NCBI RefSeq assembly: GCF_024139115.2
Contig: NC_085141.1
Span: forward strand, 246,930,096 to 246,994,095
Reading direction: 5' to 3'
Source of the DNA: Armigeres subalbatus
Lineage: Eukaryota > Arthropoda > Insecta > Diptera > Culicidae
Length of the DNA: 64,000 nt
Numbering within the stretch: the first letter of the stretch is position 1; each line of letters starts with the position of its first letter. The notes under the pieces were generated by a model. The model was not told the origin of the DNA, made no database searches, and saw only the letters and a program-made list of their open reading frames with translations. Shown here in pieces: positions 33,303 through 45,000 of the stretch. Position numbers and translations under genes: made by a program.

Positions 33303-34460
33303 GTGTACTGGTACGGAATTAATGCTGATATAGGAATGTTTGTCAGTGCATGTGATGCTTGTGCTGGAATGGCAGTACATCTAAAACAGAAGATAGACAC
33401 AAAATGGATTCCTTCCACAAGACCCTTTGGTAGAGTACACATAGATTTTTTCTACTTCAAGCATCACGTTTTCTTGTTGATCGTTGATAGCTTCTCAAAA
33501 TGGGTGGAAGTTGAGTGGATGAAAAATGGAACTACGTGTAAACAAGTTGTAAAAGTATTGTTAGCATATTTTGCTAGATTCGGGTTTCCAGACACTCTAG
33601 TGTCAGATAATGGTCCTCCGTTTAATTCTCATGATTTTAAAAACTTTCTTGAGAGGCAAGGAATACGGGTCCTAAACAGTCCTCCATATAATCCTGCTAG
33701 TAATGGCCAGGCGGAGAGATTAGTTCGTACTGTTAAAGATGTTTTGAAAAAATTCCTACTTGACCCAGAATATTTGAGTGTAGAACTGGAGGATCTTATA
33801 AGTCTATTTTTAATAAATTTTAGAAATAATATGACGACGGATGGGTATTTTCCTTCCGAAAAAGTTTTAGGCTACACACCTAAATTGTTAATCGATTTGA
33901 TTAATCCTAAACGACACAATAAAAAAGTACCATCAACTAAAAGCAATGATGAAATAACCACTAGATCTAAAATCAATACAGAAAGAGAACCTACTAAAGA
34001 TCTTTTGGATAGTCTGATGGCGGGTGACGCATTATGGTACAAGAACAGCAATCCTCACCATCAGGCTAAATGGTTGAAAGCGTATTTTCTAAAACGAGTT
34101 TGTAAAAATATTCTACAGATTACAACTGGAAACGGAATAACTACCACGGCGCACCGTAGTCAAATTAAGATCATCGACGATGCGGACGGTCGTACGCGGA
34201 GACGGATGGTGGTTTATGTCGATCCTATTGTCGATACCGATCCATTACCACCACCACCTAGTACGTATAACGAGGAACCATGCGAGGAGCCCTTCCGGGG
34301 ATTCTCGGAGAGCGACTTGCGGGGACGAGAAGACGAGATACAAACGGTTAAGCCGAATCGAAAACGAAAGATGGATGAACATTTGGCGCTCGATGGCCTG
34401 CCGAGGCGTTCGAAGAGAACGCGGAAGAATTACCATAAAAGTGAATTTCAATATTTTTGA
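33303..34460 (+). pseudogene. Integrase of Mag-like element
   Basis: A 385-codon frame. CDACAG marks the end of the HHCC zinc finger. The catalytic core has D in VHIDFFYF, D in VSDNGPPF and E in SNGQAERLV with 35 residues between the last two (DD35E). A C-terminal region is rich in charged residues and ends near 34460. The upstream junction (33275-33302) has a stop, so the finger and core are not in one frame. Confidence 0.85.
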
Positions 34461-34554
34461 ATCGAAATGAATTTTGTTATTATTGTTAATATTTGTTAAC
34501 TATATTTTTAAAAAATTTGAAATACTATCGAATAACTCCCGAAGAGGGGAGGAC

Positions 34555-34816
34555 TGATGTATATCCTAAAATTGATTATTCCTATCTAAGCGTGTATATG
34601 CTATAAATTTATTTATAGCATTCGATATGTCAAAAGATTATAAAATAAACAGACCGATCTCTGTCGGCCTCTTTCGTATCTCAGCATCCAAACGAATAAC
34701 AGTGATTATTCTAAGCTCCTCCGAAAACCAGTTCAATATCCCGTTATCTACTATACAGTGTCTCGGTAGTTTCACAGTCCGCCTTGTGCTTTACCCCACC
34801 CGTACCGTATATAATA
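34555..34816 (+). repeat. Mag-like 3' LTR
   Basis: 262 bp, identical to the 5' LTR by base-by-base reading. It is preceded by a purine tract GAAGAGGGGAGGA, the plus-strand primer. It is followed by the duplicated AAAAC. Confidence 0.9.
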
Positions 34817-34821
34817 AAAAC

Positions 34822-35503
34822 CAAATCGTTGGATGTAAACACGGTGACTCCTTCTCGTTTCACAGTAGCCGGGCAACCAGTGGAGAATGTTGAAAGCTTC
34901 CAATATCTTGGTAGCCAAATGGCGTCAGACGGCGGTACCAAGATCGATATAAGCGCACGGATCAAAAAAGCAAGGGCTGCCTTTGCGAGTTTAAGAAATA
35001 TCTGGAAAAACAGGCAGATAAGTGAACGCACCAAAATACGAATTTTCAACTCTAACGTGAAATCTGTGCTGTTATACGCTAGCGAAACATGGTGTGTATC
35101 AGTGGAGAACACTCAACGGCTGCAGGTGTTCATTAACAGATGCTTGCGGTATATAATTCGGGCCTGGTGGCCTCACAACTGGATCTCAAACAACGAGCTC
35201 CATCGTCGTTGTCACCAGAGGCCGATAGCAACTGAAATTCGGGATCGGAAGTGGGGCTGGGTGGGCCACACTCTACGTAGGGGCGGAAACGAAATCTGTA
35301 AGCAAGCATTAGACTGGAACCCAGCGGGACATCGCAGCAGAGGCAGACCCAGAGGCTCATGGCGGCGAAGCCTCAATAAAGAAATAAAAGAAATCGACCG
35401 AAATCTAACCTGGCAACAGGTTAAAGCGATAGCCGGGCATCGCTCAGGATGGAGATCTTTCAAGTCGGCCCTTTGCACCACCGGAGGTGTACAGGATCCA
35501 TAA
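34822..35503 (+). pseudogene. LINE C-terminal domain after the LTR element
   Basis: Open to 35503. It continues the LINE RT thumb (ESFQYLGSQMASDGG, ARIKKARAAFASLRNIWKN) and ends in a domain with RKWGWVGHTLRRGGNEICKQ and RPRGSWRRSL, typical of CFDP2-type LINE tails. No frameshift is seen in it. It shows the LINE was open at this point when the LTR element entered. Confidence 0.85.
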
Positions 35504-36004
35504 GTAAGTAAAAAAGAATTCTTTCAAAAAGATACAATACCAAATATTAATTCGTTTCGTAGTTTATTTTCTTACGGATCGATAACAATAAAAATAACAT
35601 TTATGTACATTTACAACGTCGATACATCGAATACTACATGGAACATATTACTTTCTCGAATCACAATGAAGTTTTGTAGGATTGCCGTACTTCCAAGAGC
35701 GTTTGGCACGTAAAAACGAAACATAGGGTAAAACGAAGCTTGTTCAAAGGATAAACTGTAGGATAGTAACTGAGACTTTGAAATATTAGTACGCAGGGGT
35801 GACTTGTATGAGCATGTTAGTAGCACTAAACGTAATAAATAAATAATGATATGCGGCACAATGTAATCGAGTGAATGACGGCTTCGCTATTGAATGGCTG
35901 GTGATGGGTAGAAGTTTGCAGAATAAATTATTAAAAATATTAAATAAATAGTTTTGCCTAGGTTCTCCTCAGCGTGGTACAGAGAGAATCATTTACGCTT
36001 GGAT

Positions 36005-39000
36005 CTATCGCTTTTTGCACTTGAAGTGGGGTTTCTTCCGTGGAATCCCCGTTGGGCCGTCCGTTAATTCGCATATGTGCAGTCCAATCCGCTTCAATGG
36101 GTGACATCGATTTTTAGGATTTCCCCATCTTCCATTGAACTTCAACCATTTTGGATTCCGTGCTGTTCGTCCTGAAAATATAGTGGGCCCAAAACGGAAA
36201 TCCAAATTTAAAGATCTGGTACTCTTCCGGTCAAACATCTCACCCCTGGAATCGTTTTCGTGGATGATTTCGACACTTTTCCACGTGGTCCACGGTGTTC
36301 CGAAACCGTTCACGTCGTACAAACGGGGAACGCGGACATATTTGTGCTTCCCGGGAGCGGTCCACAGGCCGTGGGAACCCTCGGCAGCGAACAGCACCGG
36401 GTGATTTCCCGAAGTGATGACCGTCTTCGGAAAGGTTGGCCTCTGTAGTATTCCCTTCCGCGTTTCTTGGCTGCGATACTCGAAAGTCCCCGTTAAGCGT
36501 TCGTAGGAGTAATAGGCCCCGGCGTCGTGCGCTGATACATACATTTCCTGAAATATGGATGAACAATGAAGTGAGTAATCTATGATCCATACAGAAAAAA
36601 ATTGTAGTGTGAAATTCTTGAATACTCTGTATCCCTCGCTCTTTAAGCCCTCTCCTAATTAGTACTAGACTTATGGCTTATTATGAAACGTAATAAGCAT
36701 AATTCCCCGTGAAAATTTCTTAGTCGTAGTCTGAGTAGCATATTATGTAGAACTGCTCAATAGATATGGTAGGCTTTTAAAATTCAGTAAAAAATTTAGA
36801 GGTTTCAAAGTACACAAAACTAGAAGAGTTTCATCAACAAAATTTGTGACCAATCTAAACAATCATATAGAATCTGTGAATTAAAGACAGAATGGTTGGT
36901 CTATTGATATATCGATAGATTTCAAACAAATCTGTAAGTGCTTAAGAGTGAAGGTAATACTGACTATACTCCCTTGGGCCCATCATTTCCCCCAGGAACT
37001 GTCTCCCAGCATTACTTCTGAGGGATAGGCAGGCAGTACTTACTGTACTCGCTCATTCACGCTCACACAGGCACTCATCCCGTATGAGGATTACTCGGAT
37101 GCTCATCACTAACATACCATGTGAGTCTAACTTGGGTGCTCACCCTTTACGCACCATCACCATGTGAGACTAACTTGGTTGCTCAGGCTCACCCTGTCGC
37201 TTGACACACGCTCTAGCACACCAATTTGAGATTTTTTTGGGTGCTCACACCAGCACAACCTGCCATTCCTCCTGACACATGCTCTGACACATCATATGGG
37301 TTCTCTCTTCTGACATGCCATGCGAGGCTGACTTGGGTGCGCACTCTACTCTCCTCTGCAATGCCTCGAGGTGTCGGTAGTGATAGGTACCAACAGTTCT
37401 ACGCTACGACCATCCTACCTCGGCATGTGCAGTCCATACTCACACCTATGCGCTCACTCTTCTGCCATGCCTCGAGGTGGTGACTGCGGTGGTCAACCGC
37501 TGCGACACTCTTACATAATGTGACCAGCAAGCGTCCTGTGAAACGCGGGACGCCTATCTGGATTGTGTCACTAGCTTGAAATTGGATCCTCCGAAAGAGC
37601 CTTTTGCATAGATTTCGGCTCAAAAAAAAAAACTGGAAAAATATGTGTAACGTCTGGTCACATTACTCTTACATCGACATGTGCAAATCTCTTATTCACT
37701 TCCTCGCGCTCAGCCTGTTTTCGCTCTACCTAACTTATCACAAGTTAGTCATGTAGGCAATCAAGCTGTAGGCAACCTGAGTGGTTGCAGTCGAAACTGC
37801 ATTCCACTTCTCCACCGCTTGGTACATCCTCTGGATAAGGATATCCGGGATTGTGTCCCGACCGCAAACCGTCGACCGTCCCGACCGCATAGCTCTTCTT
37901 TCGACGTCGAAATGATGACGTACGATGTGCTTTGCAGTTTCATCAACACCTGAGCAGTCAGGGTAGACGGGGCCCTCCGCGTGCCTAAACCGGTGGAGGT
38001 ACTGCCGGAAGCAGCCATCACAGGCACCACAGGGAAAAACTATAGACACAATAGATTCCATAGACGGGTGCAGGCACGGTTGGGTCATTTCGATTGTGTT
38101 TTTCCACTTTTTCACAGTGTACCACGTGAATTTGACGTCTCCGTTGAGATGACTCTCCGTTGTTTGGATTGCAATTGTGACGTCATGCTCGTTTGGCTAC
38201 ACTGACGTTAATTTGGCTACACTCGCCTTTGCCTCAGCTCGTCTATGGAACCTATACTGCCGTGAATCGCATATCTGTCCCATCTTTGCTGCGTTTCCTA
38301 TTCATATGGGACAAATATGCGATTCACGGCAGTATAGTGTCTATAGGAAAAACTGGTTACAGCAACTTTGTAGTAACTAGGGGAAATGACGGCTTTGGCA
38401 GGTTTTGTTCTATTATTGTCAGGAGGGTTTTCTAATTATGCTCAAATTTGGCCATAACATTCTTTGCATTTCAAAGAATATTGTGGCCAAATTTCATGAC
38501 ATTTGGTCAACAAAAACCCCCCTGAAAATAATAGAACAAAACTTGACGAAGCCGTCATTTCCCCTATTATAGCCACGTAGAAACACTCCTCGTCTTCGCG
38601 GATGACCAGTAGGGTGGCTCAAATTAGTATGGGAAAAACTTTTTTAAATTTTTTTGATGGGCCGCCCTCTTATTCGGCTCTTTTTGATGCCCTGATGCTC
38701 TGGACAAAATTTCAGCCAAATCGGTCAACGTTTGGGCGGTGCTAAACTGGTTGGAAGTTTATATGCAAAATTGTATGTAGAAACATCCAAAAACAGTGAA
38801 TTGCAGTTGGACGGCACAACTTACGATGCAGAACTATGATACTCATTCAGATCTTGAAGAATTTAATACAGAATGTTATGCAGAAAACCGCGAGAAGATT
38901 AAAGTTTTCCCGGCTAAGTTATTAGCATTTCTCTGAAGTGGGGTTTGAGCAAATTTCGTTTGAAAAGAAGTTAATTCACCCCTACAACACTCCAGAAAAT

Positions 39001-42000
39001 TCTAATATCATTGTCTAATAAACTCTAATCTTCTCGCGGTTTCCAGCATAACATTCTGTATTTAATTCTACAAGAACTGAAAGAGTATCATGATTCTTGA
39101 TCGTAAATTGTGCCGTCCAACTGCAAATCACTGTTTTTGGATGTTTCTGCATACATTTTTCCATATAAACTTCCAACGAGTTCAGCACCGCCCAAACGTA
39201 GACTGATTTGGCTGAAATTTTGTCCAGAGCATTAGGGCATCAAATAGAACCGAATAAGAGGGCGGCCTATCAAAAAATTCGAAAAAGTGTTTTTTGAGCC
39301 ACTCTAATGACCAGCCTGACTGGCATCATGCTTGCTATCATGCAGGCTGGATCGTGTGATATCGTGTGGTAGGCAGATATCACTCTGAGACACATCAAGC
39401 GGTATGTGCTCTCCACTAGCTTACGTCTACTGGCACACACCTTGGAACTGTTAGAGATCTTGCACACATAGTCGACATGGCTGCCGAATGTCAGCTTGTC
39501 GTCTATCAGAATACCAAGGAGCTTCAATTTCCGATTTGATGCGATCGCTGGGACAGAGCCGCCTCGCAGTTCATTCAGCACTCCAACATTTATTAACTGC
39601 GAGATTTCTAAGCCAAGTTACCATTTTTGCATTCGTATATCATGAGGCTAATACGATGATACTTTTATGCCCAGGGAAGTCGAGACAATTTCCAATCCGA
39701 AAATTGCCTAGACCGGCACTGGGAATTGAACCCAGCCACCCTCAGCATGGTCTTGTTTTGTAGCCGCGCGTCTTACCGCACGGCTAAGGAGGGCCCGGCG
39801 GTCTTCACCGCCGAGTGAATAACGTCCCTTACGAAAATCAAACTGATTGCTTGACAGGCCGTCCGTATCTTCTTCGTACGGGGTCAGCATGTTGAGAATG
39901 ATCGTCTCTTGCAATTTGCCCGTTGTGTCTATAAGACAGCTTGGTCTATACGCCGATGGGTCGGCCTTTTCCATCTTTCGGGGAATCTACACTCATCAAG
40001 GCATCTCTGCATAGCTATAGCCTGAACATGTTCGCTACGATTGCTACCTTGAGATAATCGATAATCCTCGCAAACCTCTTCGGGGACTGTTATTGGTGGG
40101 TGAAGAGCCCAATTTGGTCTTGGCCATCACTATCCTTCAGGCGTGGCCCTACGGATTCGCATTGGCACCTTCACATACGTTGTCGAAACACGCTCTCTTG
40201 CTGTTCTTGATGGTCTTGTTAAAGGCCAGTTTCCCAGCTCGAAACACTTCACGGTGGTTCGCTCTTTCATCTTCGATGCGGGCACGTTGTATCATTGGTC
40301 TAGCATTGAGGCAGGTTGTTCGGAGGGGCGCAATAACGGCACTCCGCCAGTATACCGGGTGTCTGCTATTTCCCGGCAGGCCTTTCCTCGGCATGGTGGC
40401 GTTGCAAGCATGGCGCGCGGTGAAAACTTCGCTGTCGAAGTGATTGGTCATCCACCCACGGACCTGACAGGGATCCCTGGACCTCGGATGTTGCACGTCA
40501 TAGTTGATATTGAAGCGAATTGCTAGATAATTACTATGGGTGTAACCCTCATCCACCCTCCAGTCCAAGTCTGGTACCAGACCAGGACTGACAAACGTTA
40601 CATGCAACCACACATTCACATACATACACTAATGGTCATAGGTGTTCGTCATATTTTCATAGTAATCTATATGAAAACAAGACGAATACTTTTGTCTATG
40701 GTTCATGTCCTATTCGATCTAGTGAACTAAATTGGATATGCCCTAAATAGCTGTTCCTCTACAGTTCATCCAAGATTTCCCTGGAGTATGGACCTTGAGG
40801 TCTACACGCGTAAAAAAGGATTATTCTTTCTATTTGAAAATGGTACATGTCTTTTTCAATCCATAGAAAAAAAATTGATGCATCTTAAATAACTGTTCCC
40901 CTTCAGGTCATCTAAGAATTCCCCTGGAGTATAAGCCTTAAAGCCTATATGCACCATGAAAGGGCTAATGTCTCTTTTTTGAAAATGGTTATGCCCTTTC
41001 CAATCCGTAGAATAAAACCATGAACGCCTCCAATAACCGTTTCATCCTAGCTTAAATTCTACACGCGCAACCAAAAAGGTTGTTACCTCTTTTTGAAAAT
41101 GATCCATGCAATTTTCAATCATGATATACAAATGCAGAAATGGTAATTTGGCTTAGAAATCTTGCAGTTAATAACTGTTGAACCGCTTAATGAATACTAA
41201 GCTGCGAGGCAGAAATGTCCCAGTGGGGGAATGCAACACAAAATACAAGAACGTCTGGCTACATAACGTTACGCGTGTTGACTCAAAGGCTTGTACTTTC
41301 AATGATCACTAAAAGCATGTTGCATATCTGAAAGCACCAGACAGATCTTTCGTAAGGCGTATTGACCTTCAGGCCTTGTATTCCAGTTCTTGGAATTCTT
41401 GGACGGTTTAGAATGTAACAAATGTTGAAAGCATGTCCAATTCGATTAAAGAATTGCAAGGCATATTGATGACCGATGCGAGCATGTACCATATCAAAAA
41501 TTCCTATAGATATTAGTTTATGCGTGGAGGCTTTAGCCCCACCTAGGGCCAAATTAGCCTCCCCCTAGAAAATTCCAAGTGCAGTTGGTCCTCCACGAGC
41601 ACCGTCCAGGTCTCGTGTCCGTAGATAACTACCGATCTAATGAGCGTTTTGTAGATAGTAAGTCTGGTACGGCGGTGAACTCTATTCGATCGAATCGACT
41701 TGCGGAGTCTAAAGTACGTACGATTTCCTGTCACGATGCGAATTTCTCTGTTGGTATCGTTATCGAAGGTCACACAAATTCTTCAACAACCTTGATTTCG
41801 CCTGATGGCTCAGTCTCATATAGGTTTCTTCCATCTTCTCGAAGTTACATGCCGTAATAACAATGACGCGTCATGACGTCGGTGAAACCAAATAGCTGAG
41901 CGAACTTCGTGAAAATCGTACCACTCGTGTCAATCCCTGCTATTCGTATTGTTCCCTCCAAAGCGTAACTTTCTGCGCGTTTCAAAGGGACTTGAGAATG

Positions 42001-45000
42001 CCCCTGAAACTCGAGCTACGCACATCACCCGATCCATCGTCGCCATGATCAACCGTATCAGTTTATCTGGAAATCCGTTATCGTGCATTAGCGGCCATAA
42101 CTGGTCACGATCGATTGTATCATATGCGGCCTTGAAGTCAATGAATAGATGATTTGTGGGCACGTTGTATTCGCGGCATTTTCGCAATATCTGACGTGCG
42201 GCGAACACCTGATCCGTGGTAGAGCGTTCGCCCATTAATCCCGCCTGGTACTGCCCACGAACTCTCTTGCAATTGGTGTCAGTGGACGGGGCATAAAATT
42301 TGGACGAGTAGTTTCTAGGGGTCTCCAATAGAGTTGCGGGTAAAGGCGTAGGATTGCCAATCCGGAGATGGCGAGTTCGATTCTTGGTCCGGTTTATGAT
42401 GTTTTCGGATTGGAAACATTGTCGACTCCCTGGGGATAGTGTATCCATTGTACTTGCCACACAAGATACATACTCATGCAATGGCGGGCATAGAAAAAGC
42501 TTTCAATTATTAACTGAGGAAATGCTAATTGAATACTAAGTTGAAAAGCAGGCCATGTTCCAGTTGGAGTGTAGAGTCATTGAAGAAGAAGACCTTGTAG
42601 GCGTTCAGCGATGTGATTGCGCGGTAGTTGCTGCACTCCAGCTTATAGCCCTTTTTGTAGATGGGATATCTTCCATTCACGCCTGCGGCAGAACCTCATT
42701 CTACCAAATATTGGTAATCACCCAGTGCTGTGCTCTAGCCAGTGACTCACCACCGTGTTTAAACAGCTCTTGTGGTAGTTGGTTTACCCAGGGGCTTTGG
42801 TTTTTTTTCAGCCGACCGGTCTCCTCCTTGATTTCCTGGAGATCCGGAGCCGGAAGACGTAAGTCCTGCGCACGTGCTTCGACGGAATCGACGCGTGTTG
42901 CACACCGTTGAGAGTTTTGAGCGCATGCATATCGTAACGAGGTAGTGGTCGGAATAAATATTCGCACTGCGGTAGTTGTGGACGCTCATGATGTCGATGA
43001 AGAATTTACCGTCGATTAGAACGTGGTCGATTTGCTTTTTCGTTTCTTAGATAAGTGGATGTTTTGGCGAGGGGAATAAAGTGCTTGGAACTATCATTCT
43101 GCGGGAGGCTGCAAAGTTTATGTATCGTTGGCCGTTGTCATTCGGTATGGTATGCAGACTGTTCGGTCCGATCACCGGTCTGTACATTTCCTCCCTTCCT
43201 ATCTAAGCGACGATTTCGACGTCCCGCAGTGGGCATCCATCATAAGTCTGCCCCGCTGTGCATAGAACAATTTTTTCTTGTTTCATCAGTACCCGCTAAG
43301 CTGCGGTGGACGACGAAGGTCCTTCGTAGCTTAGTAGGGAAAGCACCTGTCATGCGAACTGGGGTCGTGGGATCAAAGCCCACCGAAGGGGCAGTTACCC
43401 TCCAATAACTTTTCCGAACTAAATCTATCACATGTTGTACATATGCATAATCAAGTTTCAGACATAGTAGGAAAATGTTGTTAAGTATCAATTCCAGTCA
43501 TTTCACGACTAACTTTTGAAAAGGGCTTAATATTTTGACTCTTTTATCAATAATGTATATAAATTTCCAAACGACATCGAATTTTTATTCACAAAATATA
43601 AAGAACAAATAGGGAAGAACGTTTATTATAATAGAATATTGAAATTTGTGTTGCCATAATGCACACTAAGGAAAAACAGACAAGTTTTGGAGCACAAGCG
43701 TTTTTTTTCAAATCGTGTTTTCTCAAAATGGCGCAAGTTTGCGCAAGCTTTTCCGAATTTGAAAAGTACATATCCCAAATATGATCCCTAACTAAATATC
43801 TCCGCGGGGAAATGCGGGGAAAAAAAGTGGCTGACTTTTAAAGTTGAAAATACATCTATTTTTCAGTGTTTTCTCCGTATTTTGATTTTTTAATTTTTTT
43901 TCCTACATGATATCACGATTTTCGTTGTTACAATATGAAAGCTCTTTTAATTATCTTTAGTAAGATTCTTTACAATGCTATATGTAAACCTCGGTATCGT
44001 ATGAGAAAAAAAAAACCTTTCAAAAACTGGTATGAAGTGCAGCAAGATTTTGAAGAGGAAAACCCCGTTTTTTACCTTTTCTCAACTTCGATAACGAATA
44101 TCTAAAAAAATACACCTCGTAGGGACCTGAAATTTTGGGGTTTTCTTATCTTGTGTATCTACTTTCGAAAGAAAATTGTGAAAAAAATATTGGTGAAAGT
44201 GGATTTTCCGATTAAAGTCCGCCTAAATCCCCATAGTGCATTGGTATTACTTATGATTACGGGAAATACCTGCTATTAATGGGATGAGCGACCCAAGGCC
44301 TTCCATGAGACTACAGGCAGTGCGTGCTGGCAAACAAGGGCTGTCGTGAGTTTTCGGAAGTTGTGACCGGTTACCGAAAGGCTCAAGCGAGAATGTGACG
44401 GAAGAAATAGGTGCTCCTATAAGAAGAGTACCGCCCAGTGCCGCGTTTGATAGATATTTATTCGGTTGTTATGTGAATCAGTATGGGATTGAAAGCTGAT
44501 GTTTAGATCTTGGTGGCCTACTGCAACAAGCTTTGCAAATGTTGGATGTGGGGGTAAAACGGACAGGGGTCCCGTTTGAGCTAAATCGTTACAAATTTGG
44601 CACTCTATCAAGTGGATCTTATTACTTGTTGCAAATTGTGAGTACAACATGTTCTACTACATTCAAATAATAAAAACTATTCTGTATATTAAACACTTAA
44701 TGTAAATTATGGCTAAAATGCCATGGTGATGTAATTTTTGATGTGCAGTATTTAAGCTTTTAAAAAAGAAATCGGCAAAACTAATCCGCATGATCCTCGA
44801 GGATATCAAACTTAGTCTTTTCAAAGATTGTGTACGGGTTGAATTGATGATTTATCTCAAAATTCGATTTGTTGAATTTTTTGATAAATTGGATCATGGT
44901 GGTAAAACGGACACGTTCTGGTGTGGGTAATATGGACCATATGAAGTACATAAATTTTTCACCGAAATTTCATTTTGAAAAGCTTGTATTGTTTACCTCC

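Larger units (their letters stand above)
28753..34816 (+). mobile_element. Ty3/gypsy (Mag-like) LTR retrotransposon
   Basis: 6,064 bp flanked by AAAAC at 28748-28752 and 34817-34821. Two LTRs of 262 bp are identical by eye. Order gag, protease, RT, RNase H, integrase, which is Ty3/gypsy. No envelope gene. Gag and pol resemble the Mag/K02A2.6 group. Frame breaks occur in gag (near 30322), between gag and pol (30735-30880), in RT (near 31993 and 32318) and before integrase (33275-33290). Recent insertion but apparently defective. Confidence 0.88.
26322..35514 (+). mobile_element. Near full-length CFDP2-type LINE, split by Ty3/gypsy
   Basis: Flanked by AGAATTCTTT at 26312-26321 and 35515-35524, a clean 10-bp target duplication. 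It starts with a 5' leader (26322-26798), then endonuclease, RT and C-terminal domains, and ends in a TAAGTAAGTAAA tail, a short tandem repeat tail as in RTE-like elements. The endonuclease belongs to the group often annotated as craniofacial development protein 2-like. An LTR element lies at 28753-34816, and the reading frame continues on the other side (INVNKT, then the KSLDVNTV region). It has one stop in the endonuclease, a frameshift near 28170 and an internal RT deletion. Confidence 0.85.
22350..36866. repeat. Block B of the large direct duplication
   Basis: The intact partner of block A, with the DUF4806-like 3' exons, LINE pieces, the Vps62-gene terminal exon and its 3' region. It lacks the copia element and the 535-bp insert of A, but has an inserted LINE (26322-35514) with a nested LTR element. 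The LINE relic here is shortened: its linker jumps near 26024 from RT to endonuclease-side sequence that in A is separated by about 500 bases plus copia. Confidence 0.85.
36948..40600 (-). mobile_element. R1-like LINE relic in the large intron
   Basis: From high to low: endonuclease end (40600-40149, VPDLDWRVDEGYTHSN), RT start (39974-39800), a SINE, RT thumb (39545-39310, KLKLLGILIDDKLTFGSHVD), MITEs, terminal Cys/His domain (38080-37740, GCFRQYLHRFRHAEG) and 3' UTR (to 36948). The 3' UTR matches that of the relic at 47150, including ATGCCTCGAGGTG repeats. The RT core is missing. Carries three TA-type inverted-repeat inserts. Confidence 0.7.

Noticed and set aside
34627..34893. Identical short open stretches starting MSKDYKINRP at both LTRs (also at 28825)
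   Set aside because: They repeat only because the LTRs are identical. No protein role is indicated.
35133..35481. Minus-strand open stretches opposite the LINE tail
   Set aside because: Shadows of the plus-strand LINE C-terminal domain (34822-35503).
37010..37480. CRISPR-like or regulated repeat array (recurring TGCTCAC and CATGTGAG words)
   Set aside because: Spacing is irregular and the same text is in the other R1-like 3' UTR near 47150, so it belongs to the LINE tail.
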